37,272 nt of DNA from Gammaproteobacteria bacterium (GTDB lineage Bacteria > Pseudomonadota > Gammaproteobacteria > Granulosicoccales > Granulosicoccaceae), in assembly GCA_019634245.1 (NCBI GenBank), contig JAHQVR010000302.1, forward strand, positions 1 through 37,272. The letters are read 5' to 3'. The translations under genes were made by a program, and so were the position numbers. The notes beneath the pieces were generated by a model that made no database searches, was not told the origin of the DNA, and worked only from the letters and a program-made list of their open reading frames with translations. Below, in pieces: positions 24,032 through 31,789 of the stretch. Position 1 is the stretch's first letter. Each line of letters begins with the position of its first letter.

Positions 24032-25651
24032 GTGGCCCAGTTTATAAACACCAAAGAGTCTGTCGTCGTCAATGCATTGGATGGTTTGCTCAGAGCAGCA
24101 CCAGTGCCACTGGCGCGTCTTGATGGTTACCCACACATTAAAGTGGTCGTTCGAAAGCACTGGGACAAAGACAAAGTTGCGCTGATATCCGGTGGGGGCT
24201 CTGGACACGAGCCAGCGCATGCCGGTTTTGTCGGGCAAGGCCTGCTTACAGCGGCTGTCTGTGGAGATGTGTTTGCATCACCATCGGTGGATGCCGTGCT
24301 GGCGGCGATTTTGGCTGTCACTGGAGATGCCGGGTGTTTATTGATCGTTAAAAATTACACTGGAGATCGATTGAATTTTGGCTTGGCCGCTGAACGCGCG
24401 CGAGCGTTGGGATTGACGGTGCACATGGTGGTGGTCGACGATGACATAGCACTGCCTGATTTACCACAGGCGCGCGGTGTTGCTGGAACGTTGTTCGTTC
24501 ATAAAATTGCCGGTGCTTTGGCTGAGCAGGGTCAAGATCTGGATCGTGTGACCGAGGCTGCGTCGCGAGTGATCAAAGCAGTTCGATCGATTGGTATGTC
24601 GCTGGACACGTGCACGGTGCCAGGTTCCCCAAAAGAGAATCGTATTCCACCCGGTAAAGCAGAATTAGGCTTGGGTATTCATGGTGAGGCTGGCGTTGAG
24701 CAGGTGGATTTCTCAGATGCAGCCGGTGCGATAGCTCAGGTGGTGAATAAACTCAACACCACTGTTACTAAAGAGCCACTGGTTGCGCTAATGAACAATT
24801 TGGGTGGCGTGACGCCTCTTGAAATGTCTATCTTGACCGATGAGCTATTGAATTCAGAGATCGGTAAACAGATTCAATGGTTGGTTGGGCCGGCGCCTAT
24901 GATGACCTCGTTGGATATGCGCGGGTTTTCCGTATCCTTATTTCCGGTCAGTGGCGAAGACGAAGCTTTATTGCAAGCCGCGGTAGAGCCGATAGCTTGG
25001 CCGGGTATGAATCGGGTACAGGAACCTGAATTGCAACCACTGCCAGAGGGGTTGGCACCTCTGAAGGCCATCCCATCGGAAAATGCAGAGCGTCGTCAGT
25101 TTATGGATCGATGCTGCGATATTTTAATAGCCAATGAAGCCGACTTAAATTCGCTGGATGCGCAATCTGGTGATGGTGATACGGGCTCAACATTAGCGGT
25201 GGCGGCTCGGGCAATGAAGGGGGCATTGGATGAACTACCGCTGGCGGATATGACGCAGTTGTATCGAGCGATTGGTTCGGAGTTGAGTCAAACGATGGGT
25301 GGCTCCTCAGGGGTATTGCTTGCCATATTTTTTACAGCCGCAGGTGATGCGTCTGCGTCGGGCAAAGACACCGTAGAGGCGTTGAGTGCCGGACTGGATC
25401 GAATCAAACAAGTCGGTGGTGCCGATCTGGGTGATAGAACCATGATTGATTCGTTGGCTCCTGCTTTGAAGGCATTACCCACGAGTATCCATGCGGCCCG
25501 AGACGCAGCACGTCAGGGCGCTGATGCCACCGCTAACATTGTCAAAGCCAAGGCCGGGCGCGCGACCTACGTCTCAGCAGATCAGTTAAAAGGCCACAAT
25601 GACCCAGGCGCTGAAGCGATTGCCCGCTTGTTCGAAGCACTGTGCGAGTAG
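24032..25651 (+). CDS. Fused DhaK-DhaL dihydroxyacetone/tetrulose kinase
   Basis: This protein of about 540 residues joins a DhaK domain to a DhaL domain. The DhaK part has LISGGGSGHEPAHAGFVGQG, FASPSVDAVLAAI and the ketose-binding His in LGIHGEAGVEQV. The DhaL part (from about 365) has the magnesium aspartates in SGDGDTGSTLAVAARAM and the cap TMGGSSGVLLAIFF. I start it at GTG 24032, which has a perfect AGGAG 7 bases upstream and gives the family N-terminus; a longer frame from 23930 lies inside the SDR gene. Single-chain kinases of this sort use ATP directly. Known substrates include dihydroxyacetone, glyceraldehyde, and D- and L-erythrulose. It lies 22 bases after the SDR gene. The island also has a separate DhaK plus DhaL. 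Confidence 0.9.
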   Translation: MAQFINTKESVVVNALDGLLRAAPVPLARLDGYPHIKVVVRKHWDKDKVALISGGGSGHEPAHAGFVGQGLLTAAVCGDVFASPSVDAVLAAILAVTGDAGCLLIVKNYTGDRLNFGLAAERARALGLTVHMVVVDDDIALPDLPQARGVAGTLFVHKIAGALAEQGQDLDRVTEAASRVIKAVRSIGMSLDTCTVPGSPKENRIPPGKAELGLGIHGEAGVEQVDFSDAAGAIAQVVNKLNTTVTKEPLVALMNNLGGVTPLEMSILTDELLNSEIGKQIQWLVGPAPMMTSLDMRGFSVSLFPVSGEDEALLQAAVEPIAWPGMNRVQEPELQPLPEGLAPLKAIPSENAERRQFMDRCCDILIANEADLNSLDAQSGDGDTGSTLAVAARAMKGALDELPLADMTQLYRAIGSELSQTMGGSSGVLLAIFFTAAGDASASGKDTVEALSAGLDRIKQVGGADLGDRTMIDSLAPALKALPTSIHAARDAARQGADATANIVKAKAGRATYVSADQLKGHNDPGAEAIARLFEALCE

Positions 25652-25696
25652 TAGAGTAGTCACCGTCAAAGAGATGAACTAACCATAGGATTTACC

Positions 25697-26755
25697 ATGA
25701 AAACGATTCAAGGCCCAGCTCTGTTTTTAGCACAATTCGCCGGCGATGAAGCACCGTTTAACTCCTGGGATTCCATCACACGCTGGGCTGCGGATATAGG
25801 CTACGAAGGCGTTCAGATTCCCTCTTGGGATGGCCGCCTATTTGATCTGGAAAAAGCGGCAAGTTCGAAAGACTACTGTGATGAAATTGTGGGTGTCGCT
25901 AAAGCCAACGGCGTGGCAGTCACCGAGTTATCCACCCATCTGCAAGGTCAACTGGTGGCCGTGCACCCGGCTTACGATGAAGCGTTTGATGGTTTTGCGG
26001 CACAGAGCGTTAGAGGTAATCCAGATAAAAGGCAGGCCTGGGCCGTGGATCAAGTCATGAAAGCCTTGCAAGCATCGAAACACATGGGTATCAAAGGACA
26101 CGCCACTTTTTCTGGTGCGTTAGCTTGGCCGTATGTGTACCCATGGCCGCAACGTCCGGCTGGGCTCATCGAAACCGCCTTCGATGAGTTGGCCAAACGT
26201 TGGAAACCGATATTAGACAAAGCCGATGAGTGCGGTGTGGACGTTTGCTATGAGATTCACCCTGGTGAAGATCTACATGATGGCATTACGTTCGAGATGT
26301 TTTTAGAGCGGCTCAACAATCATCCTCGTTGCAATATGTTGTACGACCCGTCGCACTACTGTCTGCAGGCGATGGATTATCTCGACAATATCGATATCTA
26401 TCATGAGCGCATCAAAATGTTTCATGTCAAGGACGCCGAATTTAATCCCACTGGTAGACAAGGGGTGTATTCGGGGTATCAAAATTGGGTTGAGAGAGCG
26501 GGCCGGTTTCGTAGTTTAGGAGACGGGCAAATCGATTTTTCAGCGATATTTTCGAAACTTTCTGGCTATGATTTTGATGGTTGGGCGGTTGTGGAGTGGG
26601 AATGTTGCTTAAAGCATCCTGAGGACGGTGCAAGGGAAGGCGCTGAGTTTGTTCGGCACCACATCATTCGAGTGACAGAAAGAGCCTTTGATGATTTTGC
26701 CGATTCAGGAACCGATCAGGAAGCCAACAAACGAATGCTAGGCATCAAGGTGTAA
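25697..26755 (+). CDS. Xylose-isomerase-like TIM-barrel enzyme (sugar phosphate isomerase/epimerase family)
   Basis: This 352-residue TIM barrel has metal ligands visible in VDVCYEIHPGEDLHDG (Glu and His), MLYDPSHYCLQ (Asp and His), IKMFHVKDAEFNPTGRQG (His and Asp) and WAVVEWECC (Glu). The second and third blocks are typical of the group that includes the E. coli YcjR 3-keto-sugar epimerase and IolE/IolH-like proteins. The start has AGGA 8 bases upstream. It is 5 bases from the following Gfo/Idh/MocA gene, repeating the barrel-dehydrogenase pairing of 21332/20177. It probably works on a keto-sugar from one of the dehydrogenases; epimerase, dehydratase and hydratase are all possible. Confidence 0.82.
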   Translation: MKTIQGPALFLAQFAGDEAPFNSWDSITRWAADIGYEGVQIPSWDGRLFDLEKAASSKDYCDEIVGVAKANGVAVTELSTHLQGQLVAVHPAYDEAFDGFAAQSVRGNPDKRQAWAVDQVMKALQASKHMGIKGHATFSGALAWPYVYPWPQRPAGLIETAFDELAKRWKPILDKADECGVDVCYEIHPGEDLHDGITFEMFLERLNNHPRCNMLYDPSHYCLQAMDYLDNIDIYHERIKMFHVKDAEFNPTGRQGVYSGYQNWVERAGRFRSLGDGQIDFSAIFSKLSGYDFDGWAVVEWECCLKHPEDGAREGAEFVRHHIIRVTERAFDDFADSGTDQEANKRMLGIKV

Positions 26756-26760
26756 CGACA

Positions 26761-27942
26761 ATGGCGATCGAAGGTAGCGAGCAAACGCATAATGAGAGAA
26801 TACGATTGGGTATGGTCGGCGGTGGCCGAGATGCCTTTATTGGTGGAGTGCACCGGATAGCCGCGCGTATCGATGATCACTACGAGTTGGTAGCGGGTGC
26901 TTTTTCCTCCACGGCAGAAAAATCCAAAGCATCTGCCGGTGATCTGGGTATTGATCCCGACCGGGCTTACGGCAGTTTTACGCAGATGGCAGAGGCAGAG
27001 AGTGCTAGAGCCGATGGTATAGAAGCGGTGTCCATCGTTACACCGAATCATTTGCATTTTCCAGTGGCCAAAGCCTTTCTAGAAAATGGCATCCACGTTA
27101 TTTGCGACAAACCATTAACCTCCACTTTGGAAGATGCCTTAGAGCTTAAAGCCGTGTGTGAGCAGTCCAAGGCGCTGTTTGTATTGACTCACAACTACAC
27201 CGGTTATCCGGTTGTGCGACAAGCACGAGAGATGGTGGCCAGCGGTATGCTCGGGGATATTCGTTTGGTACAGGCCGAGTATGTGCAGGATTGGCTCACT
27301 GAAGATATAGAGAGCACTGGTCAAAAGCAGGCATCATGGCGGACTGACCCTGCGCAAACGGGTGCCGGTGGTTCCATCGGCGATATCGGCACCCATGCGT
27401 ATAACCTGGCTGCGTTTATCAGTGGCCTGACATTAGAGTCGTTGTGCGCAGATCTTGATAGCTTTGTGGATGGTCGTCGCGTCGATGATAATGCGCATGT
27501 GATGCTACGGTTTGCAGGCGGCGCTAAAGGTATGCTCTGGGCGAGTCAAGTCGCACCCGGCAATGAAAATGCGCTCGCGGTTCGAGTGTTTGGCACTAAG
27601 GGCGGATTGGAGTGGAAACAGGAAGACCCCAACTATCTGTGGTACACACCATTGGGAGAGCCTAAGCAGTTAATCACACGCAGTGGCGCTGGTGCTAGTG
27701 ATGCGTCAACTCGAATGAGTCGTGTTCCTCCCGGGCACCCGGAAGGTTATTTGGAGGGTTTCGCGAATTTATATACTGAAGCTGCCACAGCCATCAATGC
27801 TGCAAAATCCAATCAACCGGTTCCCGATGATGTTCACTTCCCCACCATTGATGATGGTGTTGATGGTGTGAGATTTATCACCAGCTGTGTGAATTCATCC
27901 GCTCAAGGTGGTTCTTGGGTCAATGTTAGCGGTGAGGGTTGA
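26761..27942 (+). CDS. Gfo/Idh/MocA-family sugar dehydrogenase, second copy
   Basis: This 393-residue oxidoreductase has the Rossmann motif LGMVGGGRDAFIGGVHR, the catalytic HVICDKPLTSTLEDAL (Asp-Lys-Pro instead of the usual Glu-Lys-Pro) and the second catalytic block GAGGSIGDIGTHAYNLA (Asp and His). The GGGRDAFIG variant marks a subgroup clearly different from the enzyme at 20177, so the two are not recent duplicates. The sequence GYPVVRQAREMVASGMLG is also family-typical. In oxidation-elimination-reduction schemes a second such enzyme reduces the rearranged keto-sugar; that role is inference. It is the last gene of the rightward operon, and its last 40 bases overlap the convergent transporter ATPase gene. 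Confidence 0.85.
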   Translation: MAIEGSEQTHNERIRLGMVGGGRDAFIGGVHRIAARIDDHYELVAGAFSSTAEKSKASAGDLGIDPDRAYGSFTQMAEAESARADGIEAVSIVTPNHLHFPVAKAFLENGIHVICDKPLTSTLEDALELKAVCEQSKALFVLTHNYTGYPVVRQAREMVASGMLGDIRLVQAEYVQDWLTEDIESTGQKQASWRTDPAQTGAGGSIGDIGTHAYNLAAFISGLTLESLCADLDSFVDGRRVDDNAHVMLRFAGGAKGMLWASQVAPGNENALAVRVFGTKGGLEWKQEDPNYLWYTPLGEPKQLITRSGAGASDASTRMSRVPPGHPEGYLEGFANLYTEAATAINAAKSNQPVPDDVHFPTIDDGVDGVRFITSCVNSSAQGGSWVNVSGEG

Positions 27943-28910
27943 CCAGGGCTCACTCGATGACAAGCCACTCGTTGACCGTCTTGATACGACGCTAACTTGG
28001 GCTCCTCTCGATGGCATAGGTCTTCGGCCACCGGGCAACGACCCGCAAACCGGCACCCAATCGGGCGATCAATGGCATCCGCTGGATCGCCCGTTAACAC
28101 TATTTTTTGGGCGGGTTGTTGTCGCTTATTAATCGATGGAACAGCCGACAGCAATGCCTGTGTGTAAGGATGTTGTGGTGTGGAAAACAAGTGTTTGCGA
28201 TCGGCCAGTTCCACCACCTTACCCATATACATCACGGCAATTCGATTACAAACATACTGAACAACGCCTAAATCATGCGAGATAAACAGCATAGTTAAGT
28301 GCAGTTCTGTCTGTAGGCGACGTAGCAAATTTAGAATTTGCGATTGTACCGCGACATCCAATGCTGAGACGGGTTCGTCGCATATTAATAGTTCAGGTTT
28401 GGTGGCCAAGGCTCGAGCTATGCCCAGCCGTTGTCTTTGCCCGCCTGAAAATTGATGTGGAAATAGGGCTTGTTGTTCTGGTCGTAACCCCACTTGCTCG
28501 AATAGGTGGGCCACGGTGGCTTCACGGCTTGCCTTAGTGTCATCAGTTAAATGATCCAAAGGTTCACGCACAACGCGGCCCGCGCGTAGGCGTGGATTTA
28601 AACTCGAATAAGGGTCTTGAAACATAAACTGTATCTGGCGTCGCACCGCTTTTAATTCGTTGGCGTTGAGCTTTAAAAGATTCTGACCTTTAAATTCGAC
28701 GGATCCTTCGTAGGCGGTTAGCAGTCGTGCAATGGCAAGAGCCGCGGTCGTTTTACCAGAACCCGATTCGCCGACGATACCCAGCGTATCACCGCGATTG
28801 ACATCGAAAGAGACATCATCGACGGCGTATAAATAGCGCTTTTTTCCCAGCCGGCGGCCCACGGCAAAACGTACCGACAAGTGTTCAATGCTGAGTAATA
28901 CATCGTTCAC
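27903..28910 (-). CDS. Opp/Dpp-type ABC transporter ATPase (OppF/DppF)
   Basis: This 335-residue ATPase has Walker A GESGSGKTTAAL, signature FSGGQRQRLGIARAL, Walker B LLICDEPVSALD and the H-loop FISHDLGVV, all intact. The C-terminal oligopeptide-transporter extension has the four-cysteine pattern (GCRFAGRCP, LCHREE, VACHRV) that holds an iron-sulfur cluster in some family members. I set the start at GTG 28910, which overlaps the stop of the preceding ATPase gene as GTGA; a longer frame runs upstream but lacks family residues. It ends with an unconserved tail (SPGQPSPLTLTQEPP) whose codons lie opposite the end of the island dehydrogenase gene. Confidence 0.9.
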   Translation of the reverse strand: MNDVLLSIEHLSVRFAVGRRLGKKRYLYAVDDVSFDVNRGDTLGIVGESGSGKTTAALAIARLLTAYEGSVEFKGQNLLKLNANELKAVRRQIQFMFQDPYSSLNPRLRAGRVVREPLDHLTDDTKASREATVAHLFEQVGLRPEQQALFPHQFSGGQRQRLGIARALATKPELLICDEPVSALDVAVQSQILNLLRRLQTELHLTMLFISHDLGVVQYVCNRIAVMYMGKVVELADRKHLFSTPQHPYTQALLSAVPSINKRQQPAQKIVLTGDPADAIDRPIGCRFAGRCPVAEDLCHREEPKLASYQDGQRVACHRVSPGQPSPLTLTQEPP

Positions 28911-29932
28911 GCAGTACCACCCAAATTCCAGCAGGCTGTCGTGTGCCCGTTGGCGTTGGTGACGTCTTTGGGCCGTTCCTGGGAACACTGAGCAGAAGAG
29001 CGTTGGCAACGAGATTCAAACAAGCAGCGGTTCTGGCCAAACTCTTTTAATGACGGCACGATACCGGGGATCTCTTCGAGCGGCGGTAGAGTATCGATGT
29101 TGTCCTGGACAAGATGCGGCACACAAGAAATTAGGCCACGCGTATAGGGATGTTGTGGTTCGTTCAACACATCACTAACGCTGCCTTCTTCTACTTTTCG
29201 CCCGGCGTACATCACCAGCATTCGTTCTGACATTTCTGCGACAGCACCCATGTCGTGAGTAATCAACAAAATGGCCGTTCCTGTATGGGTTTGCAATTCT
29301 CTGAGTAATTCGAATATTTGGGCTTGAACGGTGACATCCAGTGCTGTGGTAGGTTCATCGGCTATTAGAATTTTTGGTTTGCAGGCAAGTGCAATCGCAA
29401 TCATGACACGCTGGCGCTGTCCGCCGGAGAGTTGATGCGGGTAGTCCCTGGCGCGCTGTTTTGGATTGGGTAAATGAACCGAATCCAGTAGCTCTATCGC
29501 GCTATCAAAGGCGCTTTTTCGAGACATAGATTGATGTTCTCTTAACACCTCAGCGATCTGCTCACCAACAGTAAACACGGGGTTTAAAGACGTCATCGGT
29601 TCTTGAAAAATCATTGATATGTCGTTGCCACGTATGCGTCTGAGTTTCGATTCTTCCAGATCGCTGAGCACTTGGCCGTCAAACTTAATTGAACCGCCTG
29701 AAAGCTTGCCCACGGGTTTAGGAACTAATCCCATCAGTGCAAGCGCAGTCATGGATTTACCACAGCCTGATTCACCCACAAGGCTTATCGATTCCCCGGC
29801 GGAAAGAGAAAAAGAGAGTCGATCAATAACCGGTAAAACGCCATCGCGTGTGTCTAACGTGACGGTGAGATTCTCCACGCTGAGTAACGGTTCACTCATA
29901 TCAGCGTTGTCTGAGTTTGGGGTTGAGTGCAT
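28907..29932 (-). CDS. Opp/Dpp-type ABC transporter ATPase (OppD/DppD)
   Basis: This ATPase has Walker [17 protein letters not shown], signature [15 protein letters not shown], Walker [13 protein letters not shown] and the H-loop [10 protein letters not shown], all intact. The C-terminal cysteines ([14 protein letters not shown] and TACWN) form the family cluster site. It has 341 residues from the ATG at 29932, which overlaps the permease gene by 32 bases. A second ATG at 29899 ([11 protein letters not shown]) lies directly after the permease stop and gives the more usual family N-terminus, so the start is uncertain by 11 residues. It forms a heterodimer with the ATPase at 27903. Confidence 0.9.
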   Translation of the reverse strand: MHSTPNSDNADMSEPLLSVENLTVTLDTRDGVLPVIDRLSFSLSAGESISLVGESGCGKSMTALALMGLVPKPVGKLSGGSIKFDGQVLSDLEESKLRRIRGNDISMIFQEPMTSLNPVFTVGEQIAEVLREHQSMSRKSAFDSAIELLDSVHLPNPKQRARDYPHQLSGGQRQRVMIAIALACKPKILIADEPTTALDVTVQAQIFELLRELQTHTGTAILLITHDMGAVAEMSERMLVMYAGRKVEEGSVSDVLNEPQHPYTRGLISCVPHLVQDNIDTLPPLEEIPGIVPSLKEFGQNRCLFESRCQRSSAQCSQERPKDVTNANGHTTACWNLGGTA

Positions 29933-30758
29933 CGTTCAATCCATCGCCTACCAGTGATATCGCGAGTACGGTGACAAATATGGCCAAACCGGGAATCGTG
30001 ACTGTGTAGCTAGCATCGAGAATGTACGGTCGGTTTGAACCAATGATCTGACCCCAACTCATCACATTTGGATCGCTTAAACCCAGGAAACTCAAGCCTG
30101 CTTCAAACAGAATGGCCGACCCAACCATAAGTGCTGCTTGCACAATGATCGGTGGCAGAGCGTTGGGAAGAATCACTGAGAAGATCAAATGTCGGTTACT
30201 TGCCCCACTGGAGCGGGACGCTTTGACATACTCCATTTCACGTATGCGTAAAAACTCAGCTCTTGTGATACGCGCCACGGCTGTCCAACTGACAATACCG
30301 ATAGCAATCGTAATGATGGGTAGTGAGGCTCCAAACAGCGCAACGATCACCATCGAAAACAACAGCGTTGGCAATACCTGGAAGAATTCGGTAATGCGCA
30401 TCAACACTTCTTCCACCCAGCCGCCATAAAAGCCAGCCAATGCGCCAATGGTTATGCCAATGAAGACACTCATAAAGGCCGCCGATAAGCCAATCGCCAA
30501 CGACACCCGACCGCCCGCCAGCAGTGCTGCCAGAATATCTCGACCCAGATAATCCGTACCGAAGAGAAACCCCTCTTCCCCTGGGGGTGAAAAAGGTGCC
30601 CAAACCATTTCGAATGGATCCGTGGGATAAACGATCGGCCCGACCATAGCCGCCACGACAATAATCAGTAACACCACAATAGCGGCCACCGCGGCGTAAT
30701 TACCTGCGAACATCCGAACTGTTTCCGCCACAGGGTGTTGGGCACGCTCAGCGCTCAT
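29901..30758 (-). CDS. Opp/Dpp-type ABC transporter permease (OppC/DppC)
   Basis: This 285-residue membrane protein has an N-terminal anchor helix (YAAVAAIVVLLIIVVAAMVG), the DppC pattern FLFGTDYLGRDILAALLAGG and the coupling loop EMEYVKASRSSGASNRHLIF. The C-terminal end [20 protein letters not shown] is also characteristic. I chose ATG 30758 because it has AGGA 6 bases upstream; a TTG 18 bases earlier is also in frame. It overlaps the OppB-type gene by 11 bases. Confidence 0.9.
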   Translation of the reverse strand: MSAERAQHPVAETVRMFAGNYAAVAAIVVLLIIVVAAMVGPIVYPTDPFEMVWAPFSPPGEEGFLFGTDYLGRDILAALLAGGRVSLAIGLSAAFMSVFIGITIGALAGFYGGWVEEVLMRITEFFQVLPTLLFSMVIVALFGASLPIITIAIGIVSWTAVARITRAEFLRIREMEYVKASRSSGASNRHLIFSVILPNALPPIIVQAALMVGSAILFEAGLSFLGLSDPNVMSWGQIIGSNRPYILDASYTVTIPGLAIFVTVLAISLVGDGLNDALNPKLRQR

Positions 30759-31725
30759 TTCGAATCCTGGGATCAATCAAACGCAGCACAAGGTCGGTCA
30801 GTAAATTACCCACGATGACAACCAAACTGGAGAAAAATAAAATACCCAATATGGTTGGGGTGTCACGTGCAATGATCGATTGCAACGCCAGTGAACCTAA
30901 TCCGGGCCAACTGAATACCGCTTCAACTAACACGGCACCAGAGATGACGGCTGAGAACTGCAAGCCTGCCAACGTTACGACCGGGCTTAAAGAATTCTTC
31001 AGCGCATGTTTCATTATGATTTGGGTTTCCGATATCCCTTTGGCTCGAGCCGTTCGGATGTAGTCGGCCCCCAGAACTTCCATCATGCTGGCTCGACACA
31101 GCCGGCTGTAGAGGGCCAAAAACACCGATGTTAGGGTTAGCACTGGCAGCACCATGTGATGCGCAACATCCAATATGTGTGCAAAGGTGCCGGGGGGCAC
31201 CGTGACATCCTGCATGCCAGCTACTGGAAACAAAGGGATCATCAACGAGAACGCAATCAACAGCATAATGCCTGTCCAGAACACGGGGGCTGAATAGCCA
31301 AACAGTGCAAGTAATGTCACGAAATGGCTCGTGAGACCATTGGGTTTTCTGGCAGAGAGTACGCCCAGTAGCGTGCCGATGAGTAACGCCAATAATTGAG
31401 CGGTAACAACCAACAGCAACGTCGCTGGGAGCTTTTCCAGAATAAGCGTGGTTACCGGCACATTGTAGAAAAACGAATAACCTAAATCGAAGCGAGTCAC
31501 ACCGACTAGATAATTTTGTAACTGCTGCCACCAGGGCAAATCCAAACCATAGTCGCTACGAATCTGTTGCATAACCGATTCATCCGCACCGCCCATGCCG
31601 CCTGCGATTGTGTCGGCAATATCCCCAGGGGCTAAGTGGATCAATAGGAAATTGAGTATGAGTACCGCGAACAATAGCAGCGCTGCATATAGCAAGCGTT
31701 GAACAAGAGTGTTTACAAAAGTCAT
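30748..31725 (-). CDS. Opp/Dpp-type ABC transporter permease (OppB/DppB)
   Basis: This 325-residue permease has the N-terminal helix LLYAALLLFAVLILNFLLIH followed by LAPGDIADTIAGG, where PGD is the family motif. It also shows the coupling loop EVLGADYIRTARAKGISETQ and the ending SSLVVIVGNLLTDLVLRLID. It is the second gene of the operon, 64 bases after the binding-protein gene, and a perfect stem-loop lies in that gap. No clear ribosome binding site is seen before its ATG. Confidence 0.9.
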   Translation of the reverse strand: MTFVNTLVQRLLYAALLLFAVLILNFLLIHLAPGDIADTIAGGMGGADESVMQQIRSDYGLDLPWWQQLQNYLVGVTRFDLGYSFFYNVPVTTLILEKLPATLLLVVTAQLLALLIGTLLGVLSARKPNGLTSHFVTLLALFGYSAPVFWTGIMLLIAFSLMIPLFPVAGMQDVTVPPGTFAHILDVAHHMVLPVLTLTSVFLALYSRLCRASMMEVLGADYIRTARAKGISETQIIMKHALKNSLSPVVTLAGLQFSAVISGAVLVEAVFSWPGLGSLALQSIIARDTPTILGILFFSSLVVIVGNLLTDLVLRLIDPRIRNER

Positions 31726-31760
31726 TCGTTAGAGGAACAGGAACGCCGTGTTGTGCAGAG

Positions 31761-31780
31761 AAGGCGCATCCTTGCGCCTT
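31761..31780 (-). terminator. Intercistronic stem-loop after Opp-type binding-protein gene
   Basis: Arms 31761-31768 (aaggcgca) and 31773-31780 (tgcgcctt) pair perfectly over 8 bases with a 4-base loop. It lies 9 bases after the stop codon of the binding-protein gene on the minus strand, before the permease gene. No T-run follows, so mRNA 3'-end stabilisation is more likely than full termination. Confidence 0.6.
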
Positions 31781-31789
31781 AGGTTGGAA

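Noticed and set aside
20177..27942. Naming the island a levoglucosan operon
   Set aside because: The four-enzyme logic fits, but the extra kinases, epimerase, cupin and SDR are not needed for that pathway, and similarity was judged from memory only.
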